Origin: Clostridiales bacterium
Lineage (GTDB): Bacteria > Bacillota > Clostridia > Lachnospirales > Lachnospiraceae
DNA: 64,000 nt
Direction of reading: 5' to 3'
Assembly (NCBI GenBank): GCA_003343625.1
Contig: QAKV01000008.1
Location: forward strand, 1 to 64,000
The position numbers and the translations under genes were made by a program. The notes beneath the pieces are model-generated. The model was not told the origin of the DNA. It did no database searches and saw nothing but the letters and a program-made list of their open reading frames with translations. Shown in pieces: positions 1-7,884 of this stretch. Every line of letters begins with the position of its first letter. Position 1 is the stretch's first letter.

Positions 1-965
1 GCCTTTGCCCGCTCACTGGGGAGGATTTCTTCACGCTGGTTTAAGTTGTCCTCCACCATCTGCGTGATGGCCTCGTCGTCCGTCAGGTTGCGGACGATAC
101 AGGGCATATCCGCAAATCCGGCAAGCTCGCTGGCCTTCTGGCGGCGGTGGCCGGAGACAATCTCATAGCCGCCGTCCTCCCGGGGCCGGACGATAGCGGG
201 CTGGGTGACGCCCTTATCCTTGACGCTGGACACCATTGCCCGCATTTCATCATCGTCCCGCACCTGGAACGGGTGGTTCTTGAAAGCGTGGAGCTCGTCC
301 AGCTTGATATAGACGATCTGTTCCTCCCCACGGCGGGGCGCTTCTTTGGGCGGCTCCTGCGGCTTCGGCTGTTCCGGGGCCGGAGGCTTCACAGCGGTAG
401 AACCCTTGTCCGCCGCCTTTTTCGGGGCAGGAGCCTTCGGGGCCTTTTCCTTGTTCCCGGTGGCCTTGTCCAAAGCCTCCTTCCAGATGGAAGTTTTCTT
501 CGGAGCGGCGGGTTCTTTTGCCGGGGCGGTCTTTTTCTTGTCCGCCGGAGTTTTCGCCTGCGTCTCCTTCGGAGGGCGGCCCCTGCGCTTCGGTGACTCC
601 GCTGTTTTGTCAGGCTCCTTCTTCACAGCCTTATCCAGCTTTTCGGGCTCCTTTCCCTTATCCGGTGGGGTGGCTGCTTTCTCCGGCGTTTTTTCTTTTT
701 CCGCCGCTTTCTTCTCGGCCATGATTTCCGAAAAGTTATAGACGGAAACATTCGGGCTTTTCTCTGCGCCTGCCTTCTCGGAAGTGGGAGCCTCCTTATC
801 CTTCGGCGGTGCGGCTTTGTCTGCGGCCTGCTCCGGGGGCTTCTGTTCCGGCGTGGGCGGTTCGGTTTTCGCAGGTTCCTTGACGGGAGCCTGTTCCGGG
901 GGCTTGCCCGGCCCGGTGTCCGGCGCTGCCGTCTCCGGGACTTTTGTGGTTTTATCATCTGGCAT
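1..965 (-). CDS. ParB-like partition protein with long low-complexity N-terminal tail (partial)
   Basis: The reading frame runs from an ATG at 965 off the left edge, so about 321 residues are visible and the C-terminus is missing. A good AGGAGG site precedes the ATG. Residues 1-210 are a Pro/Lys/Ala/Glu-rich tail that includes an AT-hook-like RRGRPPK at about 127-133. From about residue 215 the sequence is a ParB N-terminal domain, with the CTP/parS-handling motif SGHRRQKASELAG near 271-283. Such proteins segregate or regulate plasmids and Tn1549-like integrative elements; that this is an integrative element is inferred from the neighbourhood. The GC content is clearly higher than in the genes just to the right. 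Confidence 0.8.
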   Translation of the reverse strand, partial: MPDDKTTKVPETAAPDTGPGKPPEQAPVKEPAKTEPPTPEQKPPEQAADKAAPPKDKEAPTSEKAGAEKSPNVSVYNFSEIMAEKKAAEKEKTPEKAATPPDKGKEPEKLDKAVKKEPDKTAESPKRRGRPPKETQAKTPADKKKTAPAKEPAAPKKTSIWKEALDKATGNKEKAPKAPAPKKAADKGSTAVKPPAPEQPKPQEPPKEAPRRGEEQIVYIKLDELHAFKNHPFQVRDDDEMRAMVSSVKDKGVTQPAIVRPREDGGYEIVSGHRRQKASELAGFADMPCIVRNLTDDEAITQMVEDNLNQREEILPSERAK

Positions 966-993
966 ACACGTTTACCTCCTGATTTTGAGCATG

Positions 994-1091
994 AAAAAAG
1001 GGGCCTGATTTTTCATCAGGCCCCGGTGGGGTAGTTCCTCCTTTCTTGCCAAGCTACAAAAATACCGCCCGTAGTCTCGTTTGGGCGGTAT
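994..1091 (-). promoter_or_regulatory. parB leader with two tandem terminator-like hairpins
   Basis: Read on the minus strand, the untranslated leader carries two hairpins before the parB start. The first has 9-bp arms at 1083-1091 and 1062-1070 followed by a T-run (1057-1061). The second has 10-bp arms at 1015-1024 and 1000-1009 followed by a T-run (994-999). An outer 6-bp pairing (1104-1109 with 1047-1052) encloses the first hairpin. Two intrinsic terminators in series ahead of a start codon suggest transcriptional attenuation; no leader peptide was found. Confidence 0.5.
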
Positions 1092-1124
1092 CTCTGCGTA
1101 AGATTGGCAGTCCATTGTTAATTT

Positions 1125-1154
1125 TTATAATGTTCCCTTTGTACACCGTTGCAA
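1125..1154 (-). promoter_or_regulatory. Possible promoter for parB
   Basis: On the minus strand TTGCAA (1149-1154) and TTATAA (1125-1130) are 18 bp apart. This would start transcription just before the two leader hairpins. Confidence 0.35.
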
Positions 1155-1198
1155 GGCTCATCACATGAAAAAATAACAAGGGAGATGTATGTAAGGGA

Positions 1199-2151
1199 AT
1201 GATTAAGAAGAAGTTTTCGATTGCGGTTTTAACCGCACTGCTGCTTTTATCTCAGACGGCTGGATGTTCGCTGCCAGCTGATGCTTCAACTCTACAGGAG
1301 CAGGTTTCCTCCATCGCTGAGGCATCTCTCCAGCCGAATCCTTAGATTCAGCAGGCGGTTCATCTGCGGGTCTTGCTGAGATACCCGCCTATAATGGCTC
1401 AGCCTATATTGCCATAAATGGTAATGTCCCATATTTTACGGATGAAGAGATGTCGGCTGATGGGTTTGAGTCCTATTCTGAACTGGACGCTCTGGGCCGC
1501 TGCGGCGCCGCCTATGCATCCGTGGGCCCGGAAACCATGCCTACCGAAGATAGAGGGGAAATCGGAAGCGTTAAGCCTTCCGGCTGGCAGTCCGTAAAGT
1601 ATGATATTGTTGATGGGAAATACCTGTATAACCGCTGCCATCTCATTGGATACCAGCTCACGGCAGAAAACGCGAATGAGAAAAATCTGATCACAGGGAC
1701 CCGCTACCTCAATATCGAAGGGATGCTCCCCTTTGAAAATATGGTAGCAGACTACGTTAAGGAAACCGGGAACCATGTAATGTATCGAGTTACCCCGATT
1801 TTTGAAGGTGACAATCTGGTCGCATCCGGTGTCCTCATGGAAGGGAAATCGGTCGAAGATGACGGGGAAGGGATCCTGTACTGTGTATATTGTTACAATG
1901 TGCAGCCCGGCATCAGTATTGACTACGCAACTGGTGCAAGCTATCTGGACAGCACATCAGCCAGCCAGGCAGACACACAGGAATATGGAACAGAAGCAAC
2001 GTACATCCTTAACAGGAACTCAAAGAAATTCCATGCCCCTTCCTGTTCTTCTGCAGAAGATATATCTGAAACCAATCGAGAGGAATACACCGGCTCCAGA
2101 CAGGACCTTATTAATCAGGGTTATGAGCCATGCGGAAGGTGCAACCCTTAA
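1199..2151 (+). pseudogene. Secreted DNA/RNA non-specific endonuclease lipoprotein, frameshifted
   Basis: An ATG at 1199 opens a lipoprotein signal peptide (MIKKK, hydrophobic core, then cysteine in TAGC), but this frame stops at 1343-1345. The nuclease domain continues in another frame from about 1345 to 2151, so one base appears to be missing near 1334-1340. The body has the NRCHLIGYQL motif, equivalent to the DRGH catalytic histidine region of EndA/NucA-type nucleases, and TGTRYLN, where the asparagine would bind metal. The C-terminus has a Cys-rich Ada-like tail (HAPSC, CGRC). The family cuts extracellular DNA at the cell surface. An ATG at 1450 could still give a truncated cytoplasmic protein lacking the domain's N-terminal strand. 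Confidence 0.75.
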
Positions 2152-2165
2152 TTTCCCGATTTCTC

Positions 2166-2198
2166 AAAAAAAGATGGCCTTGAAAGCCATCTTTTTTT
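2166..2198. terminator. Bidirectional intrinsic terminator
   Basis: Arms around AAGATGGC and GCCATCTT with a 7-base loop. A T-run lies on the plus side and an A-run on the other, so it can stop the nuclease gene and the convergent DUF2085 gene. Confidence 0.8.
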
Positions 2199-2219
2199 CA
2201 TCCAGATTTTTTAATGTTC

Positions 2220-2630
2220 TCAGCCAATTCCATAAAAAAGGAATTGATTTATCGCATTATTAACGGATGCTGTATCACCGAAAACGTATCTTACTACACG
2301 ACCGGCGATAAGAACACAGACGTTGTGGAAATGGATGAGACCACTGACAAAGGCAATGCCAAAGAATAATCCCGTTACAAAGCGACGGATATTATTGCTG
2401 GTATAGTGTGTCAGTAACTGCCTGAAACCGTCAATTACCAAAGGGAGCATGAATACGATACATATCTGGATAGACATCGGCCCCATTAGAATAGCTGTGG
2501 GAATCCCAACCAGGATCCCCACCAACTCTCCGGTACACCTTGCACATATCGGAAATTGGCGTCCCTTCCAGTAAAATGAACGGTCCGGCCTTGCATGGCA
2601 GCCGAAAAAAATTCTCAGAAATTTTCCCAT
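2220..2630 (-). CDS. DUF2085 family membrane protein
   Basis: 136 residues. The N-terminal CHARPDRSFYWKGRQFPICARCTG-type segment, with paired cysteines, is characteristic of DUF2085. It is followed by about three hydrophobic helices: GELVGILVGIPTAIL, IQICIVFMLPLVIDG and FVTGLFFGIAFVSGL. The family is an integral membrane protein of unknown function; the Cys pairs suggest metal or redox chemistry (inference). It lies 6 bp downstream of the next small membrane protein on the same strand and probably shares its transcript. Confidence 0.7.
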   Translation of the reverse strand: MGKFLRIFFGCHARPDRSFYWKGRQFPICARCTGELVGILVGIPTAILMGPMSIQICIVFMLPLVIDGFRQLLTHYTSNNIRRFVTGLFFGIAFVSGLIHFHNVCVLIAGRVVRYVFGDTASVNNAINQFLFYGIG

Positions 2631-2636
2631 TTGGAA

Positions 2637-2879
2637 TTAAGCCCCTGTTGCTGCAATCGCAATACCCAAAATAAGCATTGCGATATAATATACAATCCAG
2701 AAGCCTACGCATACCAATGCGCCAATCCCAGCCGCTTTTGCAGTCTTGGGCTTCTGATCCTTCCATACCAGGAAAAGGACAAGGCCTACAATGGGAATAC
2801 AGCATCCAAGGAGTCCCCAAAGGAATCCTCCTTTATCAGTTACCTGCGGCTGATTTGAATAATTTGTTCCCTGTTCCAT
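2637..2879 (-). CDS. Small two-helix membrane protein
   Basis: 80 residues with a GGAGG site just before the ATG. A polar N-terminus of about 18 residues is followed by two hydrophobic helices (LWGLLGCCIPIVGLVLFLVW and GIGALVCVGFWIVYYIAMLI) separated by a basic DQKPKTAK loop. This resembles small DUF4190/TM2-like membrane proteins, but no family can be assigned firmly. It is followed at once by the DUF2085 gene. Function unknown. Confidence 0.6.
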   Translation of the reverse strand: MEQGTNYSNQPQVTDKGGFLWGLLGCCIPIVGLVLFLVWKDQKPKTAKAAGIGALVCVGFWIVYYIAMLILGIAIAATGA

Positions 2880-3020
2880 ACTTTACCTCCAAATTTTTCT
2901 CTTTGATCTTATTGACTTAGGTTATGTCAGCATATCGCTCCTCCTTCCGACCATAATTAAGTCTACAAAAAATATGACAGATGCTGACAGAAACAATCCC
3001 TCAAAAAGGGATGAAAATAG

Positions 3021-3060
3021 AAAAACCTGGAAAGCCCTCTATGGGAACCTTCCAGGCTAA
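3021..3060 (-). terminator. Intrinsic terminator of the 3094-5439 gene block
   Basis: Arms CCTGGAA (3026-3032) and TTCCAGG (3050-3056). On the minus strand the stem is followed by a run of five T. Confidence 0.7.
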
Positions 3061-3093
3061 TATTGATACTTTTTGAATTTTGGCCATTAATCC

Positions 3094-3570
3094 TCAATTT
3101 TCCGGATACCCTGCTTTGTATATATTCCATTCGAAATATATATTTCCTTCTCCATCATATACTTCATAATGGTCAAGGGTTTCTTGTGTTGCGGGAGTAT
3201 ACCCATCTTTAGTCATTTTGTCCCGCACTTCATTCATTTCCTCTACGATTGTTTTCCTGGCAAAAGTTTCATCCCGGAATAAGTACACAGAATCCTCTCC
3301 GGAATAATCATGGTATCTCACTACGACCAAAACATCAGGGGTATCGTCTCCGATTTTAAGAAACACAGGTTTTACTTCCTTTGTGTCCTCAATCATGGGA
3401 TTAACGGTTTCAAAACTGGTATCCACCCCAAATTTTCCCAGCCAGAGCTCAGCCTCTTGTGCCTCTCCGGCAACCCAGGCTTCATTGTAGCTGCCTTGCG
3501 GTTCTCTCCTGCCTGCTCTTTTCTTTTCGATATAGTGCTCGAACATTTCATCGATATTAATGTTTTCCAT
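3094..3570 (-). CDS. Uncharacterised acidic protein
   Basis: 158 residues, not recognised. Start supported by an AGGAGAAGG site. There is no signal peptide or membrane segment. The N-terminus looks helical (DEMFEHYIEKKRAG), the middle has a beta-rich DVLVVVRYHDYSGEDSVYLF segment, and the C-terminus ends GNIYFEWNIYKAGYPEN. It is the last gene of a four-gene minus-strand block that ends at a terminator. Size, acidity and company resemble immunity-type or accessory proteins of mobile regions, but that is only a guess from context. Confidence 0.6.
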   Translation of the reverse strand: MENINIDEMFEHYIEKKRAGRREPQGSYNEAWVAGEAQEAELWLGKFGVDTSFETVNPMIEDTKEVKPVFLKIGDDTPDVLVVVRYHDYSGEDSVYLFRDETFARKTIVEEMNEVRDKMTKDGYTPATQETLDHYEVYDGEGNIYFEWNIYKAGYPEN

Positions 3571-3591
3571 AATTTGCCTTCTCCTCTCAGT

Positions 3592-4665
3592 TCAATTAAG
3601 CCATTTTTCCAGAATATCATTTCCTAATTCCATCCTGGAATGACAACGGGGACAAAATTTGACCTTTGGCTCTTTTGTATCCTCCTCATTTTCCGGTACC
3701 ACCTCCGTTAATGGGATCGTGTACCTGCAATTGTTACATACTGCATCGACAGGGTCATTCCTGTCTTTGATTTTCCAGTATGAGGTACTGCCAACAACGA
3801 CAGAATGAACTATTTCGTCCCTGTCACGTCCATCTTCAAATACTCCGGGACGCGGCAGCCAGGCAGTTACAAGATGGTCCATGGGGAACGGACTCTGGTT
3901 GTACCAGTGCCCTTTCCAAAAAGAATAATACCTCAAATCCAAAGCGTCTCCAAAATCAACAGTTACCGGATATACATATGCATCCTGTGTAACAGGATTG
4001 ACGGCATCACCATCCGGAAGCATCTCGTTGACGGGGATCCAGTCTGTTATTCCCCGTACAGATAAAAAATCTGTTTTGGCTGGCAACTCAAGCCATTCAA
4101 TATCATCCGGATTAATGTAGAGGTAAAGCATCTTCAGAAGGCGTTTGGCATCACGGAGTCGGTTCTGGTCATTCTTCCAAAGCCAGCTGTTCACAATATC
4201 AGACTGCAGAAACGAACAATACTTAAACACATGCCCTTCGGCAATATCCCTTTCGGCACATTCTTTCCATGTGACCCCGAACACGGGATATCCTGGATAA
4301 TAGTCATTAAGGAATGCGTCAAGCATAGTAACCAGGCCAGTACAACGGCGCCACTGCTTCTTCCCCAGATATTTTTCTGCAATATCAAGGACACACCATA
4401 CATCCTCCCTGCTCATCGGAATCCCTTGTCCATCATAGGGACCACGAATTCTTGTAAAACAATTATCGTAGCTTTCACCCAGACAGGCATCTTTTTTCCT
4501 GTATTTTTCTTTAAGAGCATTGGATTCATCATCAATGAGTGTTTGTGCCGCCTGGTGGGAAATCACCGCACTCACATTCACATCATAGTCTACATAAAAG
4601 TAACTTCCGTCATAGGTCTTTTTGGTATGTATCAAAATAGGAATTATCTGATCCATATTATACAT
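3592..4665 (-). CDS. DUF551-like protein with C-terminal zinc ribbon
   Basis: 357 residues. Residues of about 207-285 match the DUF551 pattern: ITDWIPVNEMLPDGD, then a description-like stretch, then VTAWLPRP. DUF551 is common in phage and integrative elements and has no known activity. Near the C-terminus CNNC and CPRC about 30 residues apart form a likely zinc ribbon. The first 200 residues (YDVNVSAVISHQ, WRRCTGLVTMLDAFLNDYYPGYPVFG) are not recognised. The start is uncertain: the ATG at 4665 has AAAGGG only 3 bp away, and MDQII lies 3 codons on. Confidence 0.6.
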   Translation of the reverse strand: MYNMDQIIPILIHTKKTYDGSYFYVDYDVNVSAVISHQAAQTLIDDESNALKEKYRKKDACLGESYDNCFTRIRGPYDGQGIPMSREDVWCVLDIAEKYLGKKQWRRCTGLVTMLDAFLNDYYPGYPVFGVTWKECAERDIAEGHVFKYCSFLQSDIVNSWLWKNDQNRLRDAKRLLKMLYLYINPDDIEWLELPAKTDFLSVRGITDWIPVNEMLPDGDAVNPVTQDAYVYPVTVDFGDALDLRYYSFWKGHWYNQSPFPMDHLVTAWLPRPGVFEDGRDRDEIVHSVVVGSTSYWKIKDRNDPVDAVCNNCRYTIPLTEVVPENEEDTKEPKVKFCPRCHSRMELGNDILEKWLN

Positions 4666-4691
4666 ATTCCCTTTCTTTTTTGATTATCAAA

Positions 4692-4901
4692 CTACTTTTC
4701 CATCCCATACATCTTATACATATATGGCTCCGCTTCTCTCCCATTTCGTCCGATGGGATTCCAATGCGGCAACGGGCTTAGATCTTTTTCACTGATCCAC
4801 TTGGCCGGATTAATATAAAATTTCATATACTTCCCGTCAATGGTTTCGACCACCAAATGATACGGGAAACAGTCTGTCCGAAACAATTTTCTTATTTTCA
4901 A
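4692..4901 (-). CDS. Small uncharacterised basic protein
   Basis: 69 residues beginning at a TTG codon (4901-4899) with AAAGGAA 9 bp upstream. The sequence KMKFYINPAKWISEKDLSPLPHWNPIG reads like a short beta-rich fold with many aromatic residues. It sits between the DUF551-like gene and an unknown 166-residue gene on the same strand and is probably co-transcribed. It could be the trimmed remainder of a longer gene. No family recognised. Confidence 0.45.
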   Translation of the reverse strand: MKIRKLFRTDCFPYHLVVETIDGKYMKFYINPAKWISEKDLSPLPHWNPIGRNGREAEPYMYKMYGMEK

Positions 4902-4938
4902 GTTTTTGTATTCCTTTCTCTTATGGTATCGGGAGCAT

Positions 4939-5439
4939 TCATCCCCAGCACTCAGCTGTTACGAAATCAACGTCGGTATTCACTACAATGCCGGATTCCA
5001 TGCTGCATTCTGCCAGGATTTGGCTGAGATGATCTGAGCTGGTGATCTCTTTCTGTTTTTTCGAGTATTCCCAGGGAGCAGCGGTCGGTAACATAACAAC
5101 ATTCCCGTTCTCATCATCCCACTGAACTTCCAGCCCAATCTCTTTCAGTTCATTCACTATGTCCACAAAAAGAGCTGCCATTCCACAACATGAAGTATCA
5201 TCCCATTGATAATCAAGAAGATGATAATCTTTCAATTCACAATCTTCATAGGCAATCATTTCTTTACTTGCCCTGTTTTTACAGACGGCCTCGAAGAAAT
5301 CCGAACCTTTGTCCATGACCTTTTTCTTGACATGTGGATGCTGTTCCAAAAAGCCGTAGAACTTTGATGGGATAATGCCTACTGCATTTTCCTGGAAACA
5401 AAACCCATAACCATGGATCATAACAACATTTGAACTCAT
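4939..5439 (-). CDS. Uncharacterised soluble protein
   Basis: 166 residues with a clear AAAGGAGAAG site before the ATG. It begins MSSNVVMIHGYGFCFQEN and has a central DYQWDDTSCCGMAALFVDIVNEL and a hydrophobic C-terminus. No signal peptide or membrane helix is visible and no known family recognised. It is the first gene of the minus-strand block 5439-3094, so the promoter should lie in the AT-rich 5440-5580 interval, where no convincing -35/-10 pair was found. Confidence 0.55.
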   Translation of the reverse strand: MSSNVVMIHGYGFCFQENAVGIIPSKFYGFLEQHPHVKKKVMDKGSDFFEAVCKNRASKEMIAYEDCELKDYHLLDYQWDDTSCCGMAALFVDIVNELKEIGLEVQWDDENGNVVMLPTAAPWEYSKKQKEITSSDHLSQILAECSMESGIVVNTDVDFVTAECWG

Positions 5440-5587
5440 AACTTCTCCTTTCTAAATCGCTTTCACTGTTACAAAAGAAATATGCTTGAAGAAGTAAATG
5501 CACAAAATGAGGAATACATATGCTTATTATCCATGAAGCCTAACGATTTGATTGCAAAATTCTAAAGAATTAGCTTATCTAAGATAA

Positions 5588-5620
5588 AATTGGGGAGGCC
5601 GATGTTCGGCCTCCCCTTAT
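5588..5620. terminator. Intrinsic terminator after ligA copy 1
   Basis: Perfect 11-bp stem (5592-5602 with 5606-5616) with a 3-base loop, followed on the minus strand by AATTTTATCT. It ends the ligase transcript coming from the right. Confidence 0.75.
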
Positions 5621-5637
5621 CGCTTATCATATTATGA

Positions 5638-7611
5638 CTATGATAAATATTCATTGATGAATTCCTCTTCCGTCAGGACGGGAACGTTCAGCTCCTTCGC
5701 CTTTTTGTTCTTGGCGGAATTGGAGGTGCTGTCGTTGTTGATGAGACAGGTGGTCTTACCCGTGACGCTTCCCGTTACCTTCCCGCCCTTTTGCTCTATT
5801 GCTTCCTTCAGGGCGCTCCGCCCGTCGAAATGGTTCAGGCTTCCGGTCACCACAAAAACGAGGCCCTTCAGGGTCTGTGTGGATTCATCCGCCTCCATGT
5901 GCTCTATGGTAAGCTCGGAAAGAAGCAGCTTCATGTCCTCCCGGTTCTTTTCCGACTGCCAGTAATCGTGGAAGGTTCCGGCGATTACACCGCCTACGCC
6001 GTCGATCAGGCTCAGCTCCTCCACGTCCGCGTTCATCATACGCTCCAGATCGTCATGGTATTCCCGGCAGATCATCTTCGCATTGGCAAGGCCGATGTTC
6101 TGGATGCCGAGGCCGTAGATCACCCGGGGAAGGGTGGTTGTTCTCGCCCGTTCGATGCTTTCGGAAAGGTTCTGCCAGGATTTTTCTCCAAAGCCGTCCA
6201 TGGCGACGATCTCGTCCCGATACCGGTCCAGATGGAACAGATCGGCAAAGCGGTGGAGAAAGCCCCTTCCCAGAAATTTCTCCAGTGTGGCTTCCGAAAG
6301 TCCGTCGATGTTCAGCGCGTCCCGGCTGACGAACAGGGTAAAGGCCTTCACCCGTTTGGCGTCGCAGTCCGGATTGGTGCAGTAGAGAGACTGCACGTCG
6401 TTGACCTGCCGGATCTCCGCGTGCCCTCCGCAGACCGGACAGGTATCCGGAATGGGCAGGGTACCGCTTCTGGTCAGGTTTTCCGCGATCTGGGGAATGA
6501 TCATGTTCGCCTTATAGACAGTGATCCGGTCCCCGATTCCCAGCTCCAGCCCCTTTACGATGCTCACGTTGTGGACGCTGGCCCGGCTTACGGTGGTGCC
6601 CTCCAGCTGTACCGGCTCAAAAATGGCCACCGGATTGATCAGACCGGTCCGGCTGGCGCTCCACTCCATCTCCAGAAGGGTGGTCTCCGCCGTCTCGTCC
6701 TCCCATTTGAACGCGATGGAATCCCGCGGGAATTTGGCCGTGCTTCCCAGGGAAAGTCCATAAGCGATGTCGTCGTAGATGAGCACCAGACCATCAGAGG
6801 GGATGGGGAAGGTCCGGATGCTCTCCTCAAAATCAGAGACGGCCTCTTCCACGTTTTCCGCGTCCACCTCCCGGTACTCCACCACATCAAAGCCCTGGGT
6901 AGCCAGAAATTCAAACTGCTTCCTTCTTGAATTTCCAAAATCCGGAGCAGATCCATTCTCACGGGCAGAAACCAGTGCGAAGGCATAAAAACGCACACTT
7001 CGCTGCGCCGTTACCTCGCTGGAAAGCTGACGAACGGAGCCGGAGCAGAGATTTCTCGGGTTTTTATAACGCGCATCTACATCCTCAATTTTCTTATTGA
7101 TATTTTCAAAATCCTCATAGCTGATGACTGCTTCGCCGCGCAACACCAGCTCGCCCTTAAATGGAATGACCAGAGGGATATTCGCGAACACCTTCGCGTT
7201 GGGCGTAATCACCTCTCCGATCTCCCCGTTTCCCCGGGTAACTGCCTTCTCCAGTTTTCCATCACGGTAAGTAAGCACAACGGTCAGACCGTCCAGCTTC
7301 CAGGAAAGAAGCCCTTTTTGGTTTCCCAACCAGTCCCGAAGCTCCTCCCTGCTCTTCGTCTTTCCCAGAGAAAGCATGGGCCGCTCATGACGTTCCTTGG
7401 GAAGCTCGTCCACCGCCTCATAACCCACGGTGATGGTCGGACTTCCCGCCAGCACGGTTCCGGTTTCCTTTTCCAGTGCCTCCAGTTCATCATAGAGACG
7501 GTCGTACTCATAATTGCTCATGATCTCCTTGTCCTCGGCATAATATGCCCGGGACGCTTCTAAAAGTTTTATGATCAGTTCCTTCATTCTTAAAATATTA
7601 TTTTGTTCCAT
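5638..7611 (-). CDS. ligA: NAD-dependent DNA ligase, copy 1
   Basis: Seals nicks in DNA using NAD+. The start is taken at the ATG at 7611 (MEQNN), because an AAAGGAGG site lies inside the longer frame that begins at 7635; this gives 657 residues, the usual LigA length. In order: Ia/adenylation domain with KLDG (adenylated lysine near residue 105), OB fold, four-Cys zinc finger (CPVCGG and CTNPDC), helix-hairpin-helix repeats (GLGIQNIGLANAKMI, IDGVGG) and a BRCT domain (VVTGSLNHF to the end). All key motifs are intact. It is closely related to the second copy 1.2 kb away and lies at the edge of the accessory region. Confidence 0.95.
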   Translation of the reverse strand: MEQNNILRMKELIIKLLEASRAYYAEDKEIMSNYEYDRLYDELEALEKETGTVLAGSPTITVGYEAVDELPKERHERPMLSLGKTKSREELRDWLGNQKGLLSWKLDGLTVVLTYRDGKLEKAVTRGNGEIGEVITPNAKVFANIPLVIPFKGELVLRGEAVISYEDFENINKKIEDVDARYKNPRNLCSGSVRQLSSEVTAQRSVRFYAFALVSARENGSAPDFGNSRRKQFEFLATQGFDVVEYREVDAENVEEAVSDFEESIRTFPIPSDGLVLIYDDIAYGLSLGSTAKFPRDSIAFKWEDETAETTLLEMEWSASRTGLINPVAIFEPVQLEGTTVSRASVHNVSIVKGLELGIGDRITVYKANMIIPQIAENLTRSGTLPIPDTCPVCGGHAEIRQVNDVQSLYCTNPDCDAKRVKAFTLFVSRDALNIDGLSEATLEKFLGRGFLHRFADLFHLDRYRDEIVAMDGFGEKSWQNLSESIERARTTTLPRVIYGLGIQNIGLANAKMICREYHDDLERMMNADVEELSLIDGVGGVIAGTFHDYWQSEKNREDMKLLLSELTIEHMEADESTQTLKGLVFVVTGSLNHFDGRSALKEAIEQKGGKVTGSVTGKTTCLINNDSTSNSAKNKKAKELNVPVLTEEEFINEYLS

Positions 7612-7689
7612 ATAGCCTCCTTTACTATTTATCACTCTTATCGCATAAAAATATGCTGTATAATTACATCAGTAAAAACCATATAAGAA

Positions 7690-7724
7690 GACCACTGAAA
7701 ACATATATCTGATTTACAGTGGTC
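7690..7724. terminator. Hairpin between metA and ligA copy 1
   Basis: Arms GACCACTG (7690-7697) and CAGTGGTC (7717-7724), extended by A/T pairs. On the minus strand it is followed by TTCTTATAT. It would separate the metA transcript from ligA copy 1. Confidence 0.5.
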
Positions 7725-7754
7725 ACTTAAGTTAACTCTCTATCGTATTTTTCC

Positions 7755-7818
7755 GTCAAATAAAGCAATTATTTGACACCATTTAGTTTCTACTACTGAC
7801 ACCATTTTGACACCATTT
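7755..7818. repeat. AT-rich spacer with three direct TGACACCATTT repeats and an inverted repeat
   Basis: TGACACCATTT occurs at 7774-7784, 7797-7807 and 7808-7818. An 8-bp inverted pair GTCAAATA/TATTTGAC spans 7755-7777. The 273-bp spacer is much richer in A/T than the genes on either side. This could be a recombination scar or the degraded 3-prime end of an integrase gene; no intact gene is present. Confidence 0.6.
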
Positions 7819-7884
7819 GCCCGTCATGATACGTGAAAACATAACAATTTACATGAATTTCACATTTATGTCATCATGAAATAA

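Noticed and set aside
1..5640. Defined ends of an integrative element
   Set aside because: The left end lies outside the window, no integrase gene is visible, and no matching att repeats could be shown, so the element is described only as an accessory region.
5791..6930. Long plus-strand frame opposite ligA copy 1
   Set aside because: Antisense shadow of a well-supported gene; no ribosome binding site and no family features. The frame at 9104-10240 opposite ligA copy 2 is rejected for the same reason.
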